Shown here: positions 17,934 through 25,801 of the stretch, piece after piece | Layout of the letters: every line of letters begins with the position of its first letter | Numbering within the stretch: position 1 is the first letter of the stretch | From: CAZBWP01 sp964630265 | Lineage (GTDB): Bacteria; Pseudomonadota; Alphaproteobacteria; Rhodospirillales; Defluviicoccaceae | NCBI GenBank assembly: GCA_964630265.1 | Contig: CAZVRW010000025.1 | Location: forward strand, 1 to 38,910 | Reading direction: 5' to 3' | DNA: 38,910 nt | Translations under genes and position numbers: made by a program | The notes under the pieces: generated by a model | The model's database searches: none | What the model was told of the DNA's origin: nothing | The model's input: only the letters and a program-made list of their open reading frames with translations

Positions 17934-18406
17934 CACCAGCACGGCTGACACGAGCACGGCCGACACGAGCACGGCCGANNNNNNNNNNNNNNNNNNNNNN
18001 NNNNNNNNNNNNNNNNNNNNNNNNNNNNNNNNNNNNNNNNNNNNNNNNNNNNNNNNNNNNNNNNNNNNNNNNNNNNNNACGAGCACGGCCGACACGAGCA
18101 CGGCGGCTTGGCGGGGCCGTTTTCGGCGCCGCGCTGCTCTGGTCCGCGGCGGCCCTGGCCGGGGGCGAGGTGATGATCGACAACCGCTCGGCGCATGCGG
18201 TCAAGGCCGTCGCCGTGGGGGGGCGGGCAGAGGTGGAGCCGGGGGCCGGCCCGATCGCCGTCCGCTTCGAGGCCGACGCGAAAATCGGCATCGACCTGAA
18301 GCTCTGGTGGACGGCGCGACCGCGCGAACTCTGCCAGCAGTTCGTGCCCTGGAATCGCACGGTGGTGGTCACCGGCGACCAGATCATCCGCTGCCGTTCC
18401 CAGTGA
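17930..18406 (+). CDS. Small secreted protein with tandem-repeat N-terminus (contains assembly gap)
   Basis: The ATG at 17930 overlaps the cupredoxin-like stop (ATGA), so this gene is probably translated by coupling; no ribosome site is seen. The first residues read MTPARLTRARPTRARP and, after the run of N, RARPTRARRLGG. The 15-bp DNA repeat thus encodes Thr-Arg-Ala-Arg-Pro units ahead of a hydrophobic signal-like stretch (GAVFGAALLWSAAALA) and cleavage near ALAGG. The mature part, about 81 residues, has two cysteines (ELCQQF and IIRCRSQ) that could form a disulphide, and no recognised domain. Arg-rich repeats in front of a signal peptide are odd. The true length is unknown because of the gap. 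A start downstream of the gap cannot be excluded. Confidence 0.6.
   Translation: MTPARLTRARPTRARPXXXXXXXXXXXXXXXXXXXXXXXXXXXXXXXXXXRARPTRARRLGGAVFGAALLWSAAALAGGEVMIDNRSAHAVKAVAVGGRAEVEPGAGPIAVRFEADAKIGIDLKLWWTARPRELCQQFVPWNRTVVVTGDQIIRCRSQ
17932..18105 (+). repeat. 15-bp tandem repeat array (GACACGAGCACGGCC) broken by an assembly gap
   Basis: Three copies precede the gap (17932-17946 with two mismatches, 17947-17961, 17962-17976), then GA. After the gap come a partial copy (18079-18090) and a last copy ending in G (18091-18105). The period is a multiple of three, so copy-number change would keep the frame of the overlapping gene. The copy number is not known. Confidence 0.95.
17979..18078. 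other. Assembly gap (100 N)
   Basis: Exactly 100 unknown bases lie inside the 15-bp array. If the missing part were pure repeat, its length would have to be 1 modulo 15; 100 leaves remainder 10. The run is therefore probably a placeholder, not a measured length. Confidence 0.95.
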
Positions 18407-18435
18407 TTCTCATGGTGGGTCCGGCGCGGCCGCGG

Positions 18436-18498
18436 TTCGACCTTTAGCGCATTGCCGGACCCGCGGGCGCTCGATTAAAGTCGAAGAACATCCCGCGG
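18436..18498 (+). promoter_or_regulatory. Structured element upstream of aorABC
   Basis: A long hairpin can form from TTCGAC-C-TTTA-GCGC (18436-18450) and GCGC-TCGAT-TAAA-GTCGAA (18467-18485), with 14 pairs and two bulges. Its loop holds CCGCGG (18461-18466), which can pair with CCGCGG at 18493-18498 as a pseudoknot. The alternative CCGCGGG/CCCGCGG stem shares base 18467. A third CCGCGG lies at 18430-18435, so the copies are 31 and 32 bp apart. The element sits 30 bp after the preceding stop and 105 bp before aorA. It could be a terminator, an RNA switch or a DNA operator. Confidence 0.45.
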
Positions 18499-18602
18499 AC
18501 ATTCACGGCTCTCGCCCAAATGTCGAGCGGCTGACAATAGGCGTCCGGCGCACAGCCGACGAACAAGGGCGCCGCTCAATCAATCTTCGGGAGAGACCCG
18601 AC

Positions 18603-19085
18603 ATGCTCAAGTCACTGCACATCGACCCCGCCAAGTGTACGAACTGCCTGCAATGTGAAATGGCCTGTTCGTACGTCAACGAGGGGGCGTTCAACCCGGC
18701 GAAGTCACGGATCAAGGTGTTCACCTTCCACGACGAGGGCCGTTTCGTGCCGTATACCTGCACGCAATGCGCCGAAGCTTGGTGCATGCACGCCTGTCCC
18801 GTCGACGCGATCAGCCTGGACGCCGCCACCGGCGCCAAGATCGTCTCATCCGACATCTGCGTCGGCTGCAAGGTCTGCACCATCGCCTGCCCCTTCGGCA
18901 CGGTGAACTACAACGCCGACACCGGCAAGGTCATCAAGTGCGACCTGTGCGGCGGCGATCCGGCATGCGCCAAAGCCTGTCCGACGGACGCCATCACCTA
19001 CATCGATGCCAACTGGACCGGCCTCGACAAAATGCGGCAATGGGCAGCGCGGACCAGCTCCGGCGCAGCCGCCGCGGCTCACTGA
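18603..19085 (+). CDS. aorA: AorA-like polyferredoxin subunit (four 4Fe-4S clusters)
   Basis: The 160-residue cytoplasmic iron-sulphur protein has sixteen cysteines in four groups: 12/15/18/22, 53/56/61/65, 86/89/92/96 and 113/116/122/126. This is the HycB/DmsB-like arrangement for four 4Fe-4S clusters. With the next genes it matches the small subunit of the tungsten aldehyde oxidoreductase of Aromatoleum, where it wires the tungsten subunit to the FAD subunit. GGGAGAGA precedes ATG 18603, and the same GGGAGAGA-GAC context precedes aorB 15 bases after its stop. Electron-carrier function is certain from the motifs; the complex is inferred from the gene order. Confidence 0.92.
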   Translation: MLKSLHIDPAKCTNCLQCEMACSYVNEGAFNPAKSRIKVFTFHDEGRFVPYTCTQCAEAWCMHACPVDAISLDAATGAKIVSSDICVGCKVCTIACPFGTVNYNADTGKVIKCDLCGGDPACAKACPTDAITYIDANWTGLDKMRQWAARTSSGAAAAAH

Positions 19086-19100
19086 CGGGGAGAGACGACA

Positions 19101-20945
19101 ATGGCATGGGCCAAGAAGGTTCTGCGGGTCAATCTGACCGCGGGAACCTGCAAGGATGAACCTCTGCGCATGGATTGGGCGCAGCAATATCTCGGTCAGC
19201 GCGGGCTGGCGACGAAGTATCTCGTCGAGGAGACCGATCCCAAGGTCGACCCGCTGTCGCCCGACAACAAACTCATCATGACGACCGGGCCGCTGACCGG
19301 CACCTGTGCGTCGACCGCCGGTCGCTACTCGGTGGTCACCAAGGGGGCGCTCACCGGCGCAATCGCCTGTTCCAACTCCGGCGGCTTCTTCGGCAACGAG
19401 CTGAAGAACGCGGGCTATGACATGATCATCTTCGAGGGGCGGTCGCCGAAGCCAGTCTATCTGCTGTTGCAGAACGGCGATGCGAAGCTCGTCGATGGCG
19501 GCGAGGTCTGGGGTAAGTCGACCTGGGACACCGAGGAGCACATCAAGGCGAAACACCAGGACCCGCTGATCCGCGTCGCCTCGATCGGCGTCTCGGGCGA
19601 GAAGGGCGTGAAGTACGCCTGCGTCGTCAACGACATGCACCGCGCCGCCGGACGCTCCGGCGTCGGCACCGTGATGGGATCGAAGAACCTGAAGGCGGTC
19701 GCCGTCCGCGGCACCCTCGGCGTCAAGGTCAAGGACTTCCAAACGTTCCTGACGGCGACCGAGGCCGGCAAGAAAGTGCTCAAGGAGAACGCTGTCACCG
19801 GCCAGGGACTGCCCGCGTATGGCACCCAGGTGCTGATGAACGTGATCAACGAGACCGGGGCGTTGCCGACCCACAACCATCGCGACGTGCAATTCGAGCA
19901 GGCGCATGCGATCTCCGCCGAGGCGATGCACGAGAAGCGCGCGGACGGCAAGTCAAACCTGATCACCAACCAAGCCTGCTTCGCCTGCACCATCGCCTGC
20001 GGTCGCGTCTCGGCGATCGAGCGCACCCACTACACCGTGGTCGACCGGCCGCAGTATCAAAAGGCGTCGGGCGGCCTCGAATATGAGGCCGCATGGGCGC
20101 TGGGCGCGGCCACCGGCGTCGGCGACCTAGAGGCGTTGACGTTCGCCAACTTCATCTGCAACGAGCAGGGCTTCGATCCGATCTCCTTCGGCGCCACCGT
20201 CGGCGCGGCGATGGAGCTGTTCGAGATGGGGGTGCTGACGACCAAGGAGACCGGCGGCATCGAGCTTCGCTTCGGCAACGAGCACGCGCTCACCGACCTG
20301 GCCGAACTGACCGGTCGCGGCGAAGGCTTCGGCGCCGAAATCGGTCTGGGCTCCAAGCTGCTCTGCGAGAAGTACGGGCACCCGGATCTCGCCATGCAGG
20401 TCAAGGGCCAGGAGTTCCCGGCCTACGACTCGCGCGGCATTCAGGGCATGGGCCTGACGTATGCCACCTCCAACCGGGGCGCCTGTCATCTGCGCAGCTA
20501 CACCGTGGCCTCGGAGATCCTTGGCGTGCCGGAGAAGACCGATCCGCTGGTCACCGACGGCAAGGCGGGGCTGGTCAAGGCGTTCCAGGACGCGACGGCC
20601 GCCGTCGACTCCGCCGGCATCTGCGTGTTCACCACGTTCGCCTGGACGCTCGACGACATCGCACCGCAGATCGACGCCGCCTGCGAGGGCGACTGGACGA
20701 CCGAGAAGCTGCTCGAGGTGGGCGAACGCATCTGGAACCTGGAGCGCAAATACAACCTCGACGCCGGCTTCACCGCCAAGGACGACACCCTGCCGAAGCG
20801 CCTCCTCAAGGAAGCGGCGAAGACGGGGCCGGCCAAGGGCTTGGTCAACGGCCTGGAGAAGATGCTGCCGGAATACTACCAGATTCGGGGATGGACGCCC
20901 GACGGCGTGCCAACCAACGAGACCCTGAGCCGCCTCGCCCTGTAG
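19101..20945 (+). CDS. aorB: Tungsten-dependent aldehyde oxidoreductase catalytic subunit (AorB-like)
   Basis: The 614-residue member of the AOR family oxidises aldehydes to carboxylic acids with a tungsten bis-pyranopterin cofactor. It carries the family start (VLRVNLTAGTCKDEPL) and the pterin-binding GRYSVVTKGALTG. The 4Fe-4S ligands are Cys293, Cys296 and Cys300 (CFACTIAC) plus Cys508 (SAGICVF), in the places known from the Pyrococcus enzyme, and the RGACHLRSY motif is at 459-467. There is no signal peptide, so it acts in the cytoplasm. It lies 15 bases after aorA. The genome must supply tungstate uptake and tungstopterin synthesis elsewhere: no aorD/aorE, moa or tup gene is in the window. 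Substrate is inferred to be the aldehyde made by the quinoprotein. Confidence 0.92.
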   Translation: MAWAKKVLRVNLTAGTCKDEPLRMDWAQQYLGQRGLATKYLVEETDPKVDPLSPDNKLIMTTGPLTGTCASTAGRYSVVTKGALTGAIACSNSGGFFGNELKNAGYDMIIFEGRSPKPVYLLLQNGDAKLVDGGEVWGKSTWDTEEHIKAKHQDPLIRVASIGVSGEKGVKYACVVNDMHRAAGRSGVGTVMGSKNLKAVAVRGTLGVKVKDFQTFLTATEAGKKVLKENAVTGQGLPAYGTQVLMNVINETGALPTHNHRDVQFEQAHAISAEAMHEKRADGKSNLITNQACFACTIACGRVSAIERTHYTVVDRPQYQKASGGLEYEAAWALGAATGVGDLEALTFANFICNEQGFDPISFGATVGAAMELFEMGVLTTKETGGIELRFGNEHALTDLAELTGRGEGFGAEIGLGSKLLCEKYGHPDLAMQVKGQEFPAYDSRGIQGMGLTYATSNRGACHLRSYTVASEILGVPEKTDPLVTDGKAGLVKAFQDATAAVDSAGICVFTTFAWTLDDIAPQIDAACEGDWTTEKLLEVGERIWNLERKYNLDAGFTAKDDTLPKRLLKEAAKTGPAKGLVNGLEKMLPEYYQIRGWTPDGVPTNETLSRLAL

Positions 20946-20974
20946 GCGCGGCCCGGATGCGCGAAGACGACCGG

Positions 20975-21005
20975 CCGGCGGGAACCACAGTCCGGTTCCC
21001 GTCGG
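20975..21005 (+). promoter_or_regulatory. 12-bp hairpin between aorB and aorC
   Basis: CCGGCGGGAACC (20975-20986) pairs with GGTTCCCGTCGG (20994-21005) over 12 positions, one of them G-T, around a 7-base loop. It lies 30 bases after the aorB stop in the 127-bp aorB-aorC gap. No T-run follows, so it is more likely a processing or stability element, or a leaky terminator that lowers aorC relative to aorAB. Confidence 0.55.
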
Positions 21006-21072
21006 TCACGTTCGTTGCCCGCAGAAAAGACGTAAAAAAAGAAACGAGAACGAAAACAGCGAGGACCACGCC

Positions 21073-22545
21073 ATGATGGAGCTTCTGCGACGCCTGCTCG
21101 GGCTCGGCGCAACAGAAACCGCATCGAGGACCGAGACGTCCGCCGCGAGCGCTCCGCTCGGCTCCGCGACGGCGATGAGCGCGCCGGCGAAGGCCGCCGC
21201 GCCCGCGCCCCCGACGGCATCTGGCGCGGGGCCAGGCGTGGGCGCGGGGCCAGCGGCGGGTGGCGCAGCGCCGGTCAATGGCAGCGCCCGGTATGTCATC
21301 GTCGGCGCCGGGCCCGCCGGCGTCATCGCCGCGGCGACGCTGCGCGAAAAGGACCGCGAGGGCTCCATCGTCCTCGTCCACGGCGAGCCGGGGGAGCCAT
21401 ACTCGCGCATGGCCATTCCCTACGTTCTCACCGGCCAGATCGGCCAGCAGGGCATGACGCTGCACAAGGATCCGGGCTGGTATGCCAGCCACGCCATCGA
21501 CGTACGCCACGGCTGGGTTGGCGGCGTCGACGTCGCGGCGAAACAGCTCGTTCTGCAGGGAGGCGGCCGGCTCGGCTTCGAGCAACTCCTGATTGCCACC
21601 GGCTCAAGCCCGTTGCGCCCCCCCATCGAGGGCCTTGACCTGCCCGGCGTACACCCGTGCTGGACGGCGGAGGACTGCAGCAACATCGTTCGCCTCGCCG
21701 AGCCGGGCTCGCATGTCATTCTGCTCGGCGCCGGATTCATCGGCTGCATCGTGCTCGAGGCGCTGGCCGAGCGCAACGTCTCGCTGACGGTCGTCGAGAT
21801 GGGCGATCGCATGGTGCCGCGCATGCTCGATGGCGTCGCCGGAAACATGTTGCGGCGCTGGTGCGAAAGCAAAGGCATTTCGGTACGCACGTCGACGCGC
21901 ATCACCCGGATCGAGCCGGCCGAAAAGGCGGGCCAGGACGATCGGGACTCGCTGCTCGTCGATCTGGACGACGGCTCGCAACTGCCGGCACACCTCGTGG
22001 TCATCGCCGCCGGCGTCCGCGCCAACACCGGCTTCCTTGATGGCAGCGGCGTGACCGTCGATCAGGGCATCCTGGTGGACGACCATCTCCGCAGCTCCGT
22101 GCCGTTCATCTATGCCGCCGGCGACGTGGCGCAGGGGCCGGACTTCTCCACCCGCGGCTTCTCGGTCCATGCCGTGCAGCCGACCGCCGCCGATCATGGC
22201 CGCTTCGCCGCCGTCAACATGGCCGGCGGCGACGCCCGCTACGGCGGCAGCCTGGTGATGAACGTGCTCGACACCGTCGGCCTGGTGTCCTGCTCGTTCG
22301 GCACGTGGAGCGGGGTCGACGGCGGCGAAGCTGCCGCGATTCAGGACGACGCCGGGTACAAGTACATCAACCTGCAGTTCGACGGCGACCACATGATCGG
22401 CGGCCAGGCGGTCGGCCGCACCGACTGGATCGGCGTCATGCGCGGGCTGATCCAGACCAAGGTGCCGCTCGGCCCGTGGAAGGCGAAGCTGATGCGCGAT
22501 CCGCACCGCATCGCCGAGGCCTATCTGGCCCGCGCGGGCCAGTGA
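21073..22545 (+). CDS. aorC: FAD/NAD(P)-dependent oxidoreductase subunit (AorC-like)
   Basis: The 490-residue flavoprotein of the nitrite-reductase/NADH-oxidase reductase family has an FAD dinucleotide fold GAGPAG at 78-83, ATGSSP about 176, the NAD-binding GAGFIG at 219-224 and the second FAD motif YAAGDVA. It would pass electrons from the AorA clusters to NAD+. The first 70 residues are unusual: a short amphipathic start (MMELLRRLLGLG) then an Ala/Pro/Gly-rich linker not expected in this family. GAGGA precedes ATG 21073. A 127-bp gap with a hairpin separates it from aorB. Function in an AorABC complex is inferred from gene order. Confidence 0.85.
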   Translation: MMELLRRLLGLGATETASRTETSAASAPLGSATAMSAPAKAAAPAPPTASGAGPGVGAGPAAGGAAPVNGSARYVIVGAGPAGVIAAATLREKDREGSIVLVHGEPGEPYSRMAIPYVLTGQIGQQGMTLHKDPGWYASHAIDVRHGWVGGVDVAAKQLVLQGGGRLGFEQLLIATGSSPLRPPIEGLDLPGVHPCWTAEDCSNIVRLAEPGSHVILLGAGFIGCIVLEALAERNVSLTVVEMGDRMVPRMLDGVAGNMLRRWCESKGISVRTSTRITRIEPAEKAGQDDRDSLLVDLDDGSQLPAHLVVIAAGVRANTGFLDGSGVTVDQGILVDDHLRSSVPFIYAAGDVAQGPDFSTRGFSVHAVQPTAADHGRFAAVNMAGGDARYGGSLVMNVLDTVGLVSCSFGTWSGVDGGEAAAIQDDAGYKYINLQFDGDHMIGGQAVGRTDWIGVMRGLIQTKVPLGPWKAKLMRDPHRIAEAYLARAGQ

Positions 22546-22553
22546 CGCACGGA

Positions 22554-23426
22554 ATGACGCGTGGAATGATGCGCGGGCTCCGCTGCGCCGTGATCGGGGT
22601 CGGGGCGACCGCGATGGCCGCCGCGGTAGGCGCCGCACCGGCGGCGGCCCGGCCGTACGACGAGATCATCGCCAGCGGCGTCATCAGCATCGCCGTCTAT
22701 CGCGAGTTTGCGCCGTTCGCCGACGAGAACGACGGCGATCCGATCGGCATCGACATCGACATCGGCCGCGCCATCGCCCGCGCCCTTGGCGTCGCGCCGC
22801 AATTCATGTTCTTCACCGCCGACGAGTCGGTGGATGACGACCTTCGCAACGCCATCTGGCGGGGCTCCCTCTTCGATCGCGTCGTCGCCGACTTGATGCT
22901 GCACGTCCCCTACGATCGCCGGCTCGACATCCGCAACGAGCGGGTGGCTCTGTATGCGCCCTATCTCCGCCATCGCATCGTCATCGCGCAGAACCCGGAC
23001 ATGGTCGGCAGCGACGCGCCGCTGGAGGCGTTGCAGGGCCACACGGTCGGCGTCGAACTCGACTCCCTCTCGGACTTCTTCCTGCTCAGTGCCCATGGCG
23101 GGGTGTTGCGGGAGACCATGGAGCACTTCCCGACGACCACGGCGGCGGCCCTTGCCCTGCGCAACGAGACGGTTGCTGCGGTGATGGGGCCCGAAAGCCA
23201 CATTCAGGCGGCGCTCGGCGATCGCCTTGACGCCTTCGAGGTCTATCCCGCGGAACTGCGCCCCTTGGGAATGTCGACCTGGACGGTCGGCATCGCCGTC
23301 CGCGAGGACTCGCGCGATCTCGGCTATGCCGTCGAAGACATCTTCGCCGAACTCGTCGAGAGCGGCGCGATGCAGCGGATCTTCGCCGATCACGGCGTGA
23401 CTTGGCGGACGCCCGGCTGGGATTGA
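22554..23426 (+). CDS. Quinoprotein dehydrogenase-associated periplasmic binding protein (XoxJ/MxaJ-like)
   Basis: The 290-residue protein has a signal peptide (about 7-30, APAAARPYDE) and a bacterial type 3 extracellular solute-binding fold. VISIAVYREFAPFADENDGDPIGIDIDIGRAIARAL matches the family that includes MxaJ and XoxJ. XoxJ is encoded with XoxF and is thought to help activate the dehydrogenase; that family knowledge, not a transport role, is the best guide here, since no matching importer is adjacent. It starts a few bases after aorC: ATG 22554 is chosen, but GTG 22542 (overlapping the aorC stop) and ATG 22566 are in frame too. Ribosome sites are weak for all, suggesting translational coupling. 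Confidence 0.85.
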   Translation: MTRGMMRGLRCAVIGVGATAMAAAVGAAPAAARPYDEIIASGVISIAVYREFAPFADENDGDPIGIDIDIGRAIARALGVAPQFMFFTADESVDDDLRNAIWRGSLFDRVVADLMLHVPYDRRLDIRNERVALYAPYLRHRIVIAQNPDMVGSDAPLEALQGHTVGVELDSLSDFFLLSAHGGVLRETMEHFPTTTAAALALRNETVAAVMGPESHIQAALGDRLDAFEVYPAELRPLGMSTWTVGIAVREDSRDLGYAVEDIFAELVESGAMQRIFADHGVTWRTPGWD

Positions 23427-23993
23427 CGCCCCGCTCCCTGCGATCCGGGCCAACACCATCCAAGACGGCGGGACAACCCCAAGCCGGTTACCAAGGCGCC
23501 CCGTCGCGATTTCGATGGACGCGCGTGGCTCTTGATTTTATAAAGTCTGCATCCCAGGGTTGCGTCGACTCCTGGAGAATGAGGGATCCGACACGCCCGC
23601 CGAAGCGACGGCGACGATCGCGTGCCGATCCGCGGATGTATCGGTCACCCCTGATGCGTCACCCGCATGCTCACCCGTCCGACACCAGTGTTGGGTTGCC
23701 AGCATGGTCTGTGTTAAGTGCGGCCCGTCCACCTCATTTCGACGTTCAACCCGTGCTGCCGCTGGAAACCCGCTCGGATCTGTGCCACGACGCGCACAAT
23801 GCCCTGATCCCCGGTGACGTCAGGCTATCTCTGGATCGGCGAGCGTCGCCGCGGTCGCGACAGAGCCGCACTCCGGAGCAGTAGGGCCGGCGCAGACAGG
23901 TGGGTCGGAGCCGAGGGCCATTTCCCGAAACGCGCATGGGTGCCAGGGCGGCCGGGACGAAGGAAGCACGGTCAATTGCGAGCAGAGGCGCAC
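23427..23993. other. Intergenic stretch without a convincing gene
   Basis: This 567-bp gap separates the aor/xoxJ unit from the lipid-sugar cassette. Small open frames here have no family resemblance or ribosome site. The only AT-rich patch, around TTGATTTTATAAAG at 23532-23545, could contain a -10 element, but I find no matching -35. It is probably the leader and promoter of the next operon. Confidence 0.4.
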
Positions 23994-25439
23994 GTGAACA
24001 GCCGGGAATTGCCCCTTGTCGTCGACCTCGACGGGACTCTGGTCGAGACGGATACGTTGATCGAGTCCCTGTGCCAGTTCATCCGGCAATCGCCGTCCAA
24101 GCTCCTGAACCTGCCGTTCTGGCTGCTCGAGGGACGGGCACGGTTCAAGGCGAGCATTGCAATGAATACGCGCATCCTTCCGGAGTTGCTTCCCTATCGT
24201 GCGCCGCTTCTGCAATATGTCCGAGACGAGAAGGCCCGGGGCCGCAGGATCGTGCTGGCGACGGCGGCCCATGAATCGATCGCGGAGCGTGTCGCGACCC
24301 ATCTCGATGTGTTCGAAACGGTGCTGGCATCCGACGAAACCCGCAATCTCAAGGGCACAACCAAGCTGGCCGCCATCCACGACGCCGTCGGAACGGAATT
24401 CGTCTATGCCGGAGACAGTGCCGCCGACCTGCCGGTCTGGGAGCAGGCGACGGCGGCGGTGCTGGTGGCCGCGCCGCCGCGGACGGCGGCGCAAGTGCGG
24501 GCGGGGCGGCCGATCGAGCGGGAGTTTCCCGCTAAAGCGGTGGAGTTGCACACTTGGCTCAAGGCGTTGCGCGTTCACCAGTGGCTCAAGAATCTCCTCG
24601 TCTTCGTCCCGCTGCTGACCGGTTTCGCGTTCGACGACATGTCCAACGTGGTCGCTATTACCATCGCTTTTCTCGCCTTCTGCTGTGCGGCGTCGGCCAC
24701 CTACATCCTCAATGACCTCTTGGACATGGCCAGTGACCGGACGCATCCGCGCAAGCGGCTGCGCCCCTTTGCCAGCGCGGCGTTGCCGATCCCGTACGGC
24801 TTGGCGGCGGCGGCCATTGCTTTGGCGCTGGCCGGTGCACTCGGGCTCGCGGTGTCGCCGATATTCTTGTTGGTTATCGTCGTCTACCTGGGACTGTCCA
24901 CGACATACTCCCTGGCGCTCAAAAAATACGTGCTGTTCGACGTGCTCTTGCTCTCGGTCTTTTACACGCTTCGCATCCTGGCTGGCGCCGTGGCGATCAG
25001 TGTGCCGATGAGTTCTTGGCTCCTCGCGTTCTCAATGTTCATGTTTTTGAGCTTGGCGCTGGTGAAGCGCTGCTCGGAGCTGAAATCGCTTGAACAGATT
25101 GGCGTATTTGCGACCAGTGGCCGGGACTACCGCGTCACGGACTTGGTCGTCCTGTGGCCCCTGGGCGTGGGCGCCGCGCTCTCGGCCGTCGTCGTGTTCG
25201 GTCTCTTCATCAGCGCGGCAGAGACACAAGCGCGATACGCAACCCCCGACCTGTTGTGGTTCGTCGCCGTCGGGCTCGTTTATTGGTTTGGCCGCCTGTG
25301 GATCAAGACAGCGCGCGGCGAAATGCACGACGACCCGCTGATCTATGCCATCAAGGATCGTGGCAGTTTCATGACCGTCGCCGGGATGGCGCTGTTTGCG
25401 CTGGCCGCGCACGTCCTTACCATTGGGGTGATGCAGTGA
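23994..25439 (+). CDS. HAD phosphatase-UbiA prenyltransferase fusion (decaprenyl-phosphate phosphoribosyltransferase-like)
   Basis: This 481-residue two-part protein has an N-terminal haloacid-dehalogenase domain with DLDGTL at 11-16 (nucleophile Asp11, acid Asp13) and the late motif YAGDSAADLPVW. From about 185 onward is a UbiA-type membrane domain with about nine helices. It has the Asp-rich motif NDLLDMASDRTHPRKRLRP and, later, YSLALKK and DDPLIYAIKDR. These resemble mycobacterial decaprenyl-phosphate phosphoribosyltransferase, which joins PRPP to a polyprenyl phosphate; the HAD part could remove the 5-phosphate. GTG 23994 has AGAGG upstream; the open frame from 23814 is run-on. The stop overlaps the next gene (GTGA at 25436), so the three cassette genes are coupled. 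The specific sugar is inferred. Confidence 0.85.
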   Translation: MNSRELPLVVDLDGTLVETDTLIESLCQFIRQSPSKLLNLPFWLLEGRARFKASIAMNTRILPELLPYRAPLLQYVRDEKARGRRIVLATAAHESIAERVATHLDVFETVLASDETRNLKGTTKLAAIHDAVGTEFVYAGDSAADLPVWEQATAAVLVAAPPRTAAQVRAGRPIEREFPAKAVELHTWLKALRVHQWLKNLLVFVPLLTGFAFDDMSNVVAITIAFLAFCCAASATYILNDLLDMASDRTHPRKRLRPFASAALPIPYGLAAAAIALALAGALGLAVSPIFLLVIVVYLGLSTTYSLALKKYVLFDVLLLSVFYTLRILAGAVAISVPMSSWLLAFSMFMFLSLALVKRCSELKSLEQIGVFATSGRDYRVTDLVVLWPLGVGAALSAVVVFGLFISAAETQARYATPDLLWFVAVGLVYWFGRLWIKTARGEMHDDPLIYAIKDRGSFMTVAGMALFALAAHVLTIGVMQ

Positions 25440-25801
25440 ATACCCTGTTGATCGCAATCTTGAGTGTGTTGTTTTCCGTATCGGCGCAATACGCCTTGAA
25501 GGCTGGAATGTCCGGCGAAGCGGCAAGGCGCCTGTACGATCAGTCCAACTGGCTGTACGCCACCGCTAATGCTCTGACAGATCGTTATATCCTGGGCGGC
25601 TTTCTCCTCTATGGGCTCGGGGCGACGATCTGGCTGACGGTCTTGTCGAGATGGGACGTGAGCAAGGCATACCCGCTGGTGGGGCTCGGATTCGTGTTGA
25701 CTGCGGGGATTGGCTTTCTGGCCGGCGAGTCGGTAACGACCATCCGCCTCGTTGGCGTTCTTCTGATCTGTGCCGGTGTTGCCCTGGTTGGGCAAAGTTG
25801 A
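25436..25801 (+). CDS. Small four-helix EmrE/EamA-like membrane protein, possible lipid-sugar flippase
   Basis: The 121-residue inner-membrane protein has four hydrophobic helices and the SMR/EamA opening LSVLFSVSAQYALKAGM and WLTVLSRWDVSKAYPLVGLGF. It resembles ArnE/ArnF, which flip undecaprenyl-phosphate-aminoarabinose, rather than drug exporters. It overlaps the HAD-UbiA gene at its GTG start and the glycosyltransferase at its stop (TGATG around 25799-25803). Sitting between a lipid-sugar synthase and a membrane glycosyltransferase, it most likely moves the lipid-linked sugar to the periplasmic face. The role is inferred from context. Confidence 0.8.
   Translation: MNTLLIAILSVLFSVSAQYALKAGMSGEAARRLYDQSNWLYATANALTDRYILGGFLLYGLGATIWLTVLSRWDVSKAYPLVGLGFVLTAGIGFLAGESVTTIRLVGVLLICAGVALVGQS

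Noticed and set aside
18430..18450. tRNA T-arm (GGTTCGACC)
   Set aside because: No acceptor, D or anticodon arm can be built around it; no tRNA gene was found in the window.
23560..23817. Small open frame of 85 codons before the lipid-sugar cassette
   Set aside because: No ribosome site, family resemblance or plausible composition; a chance frame in intergenic DNA.
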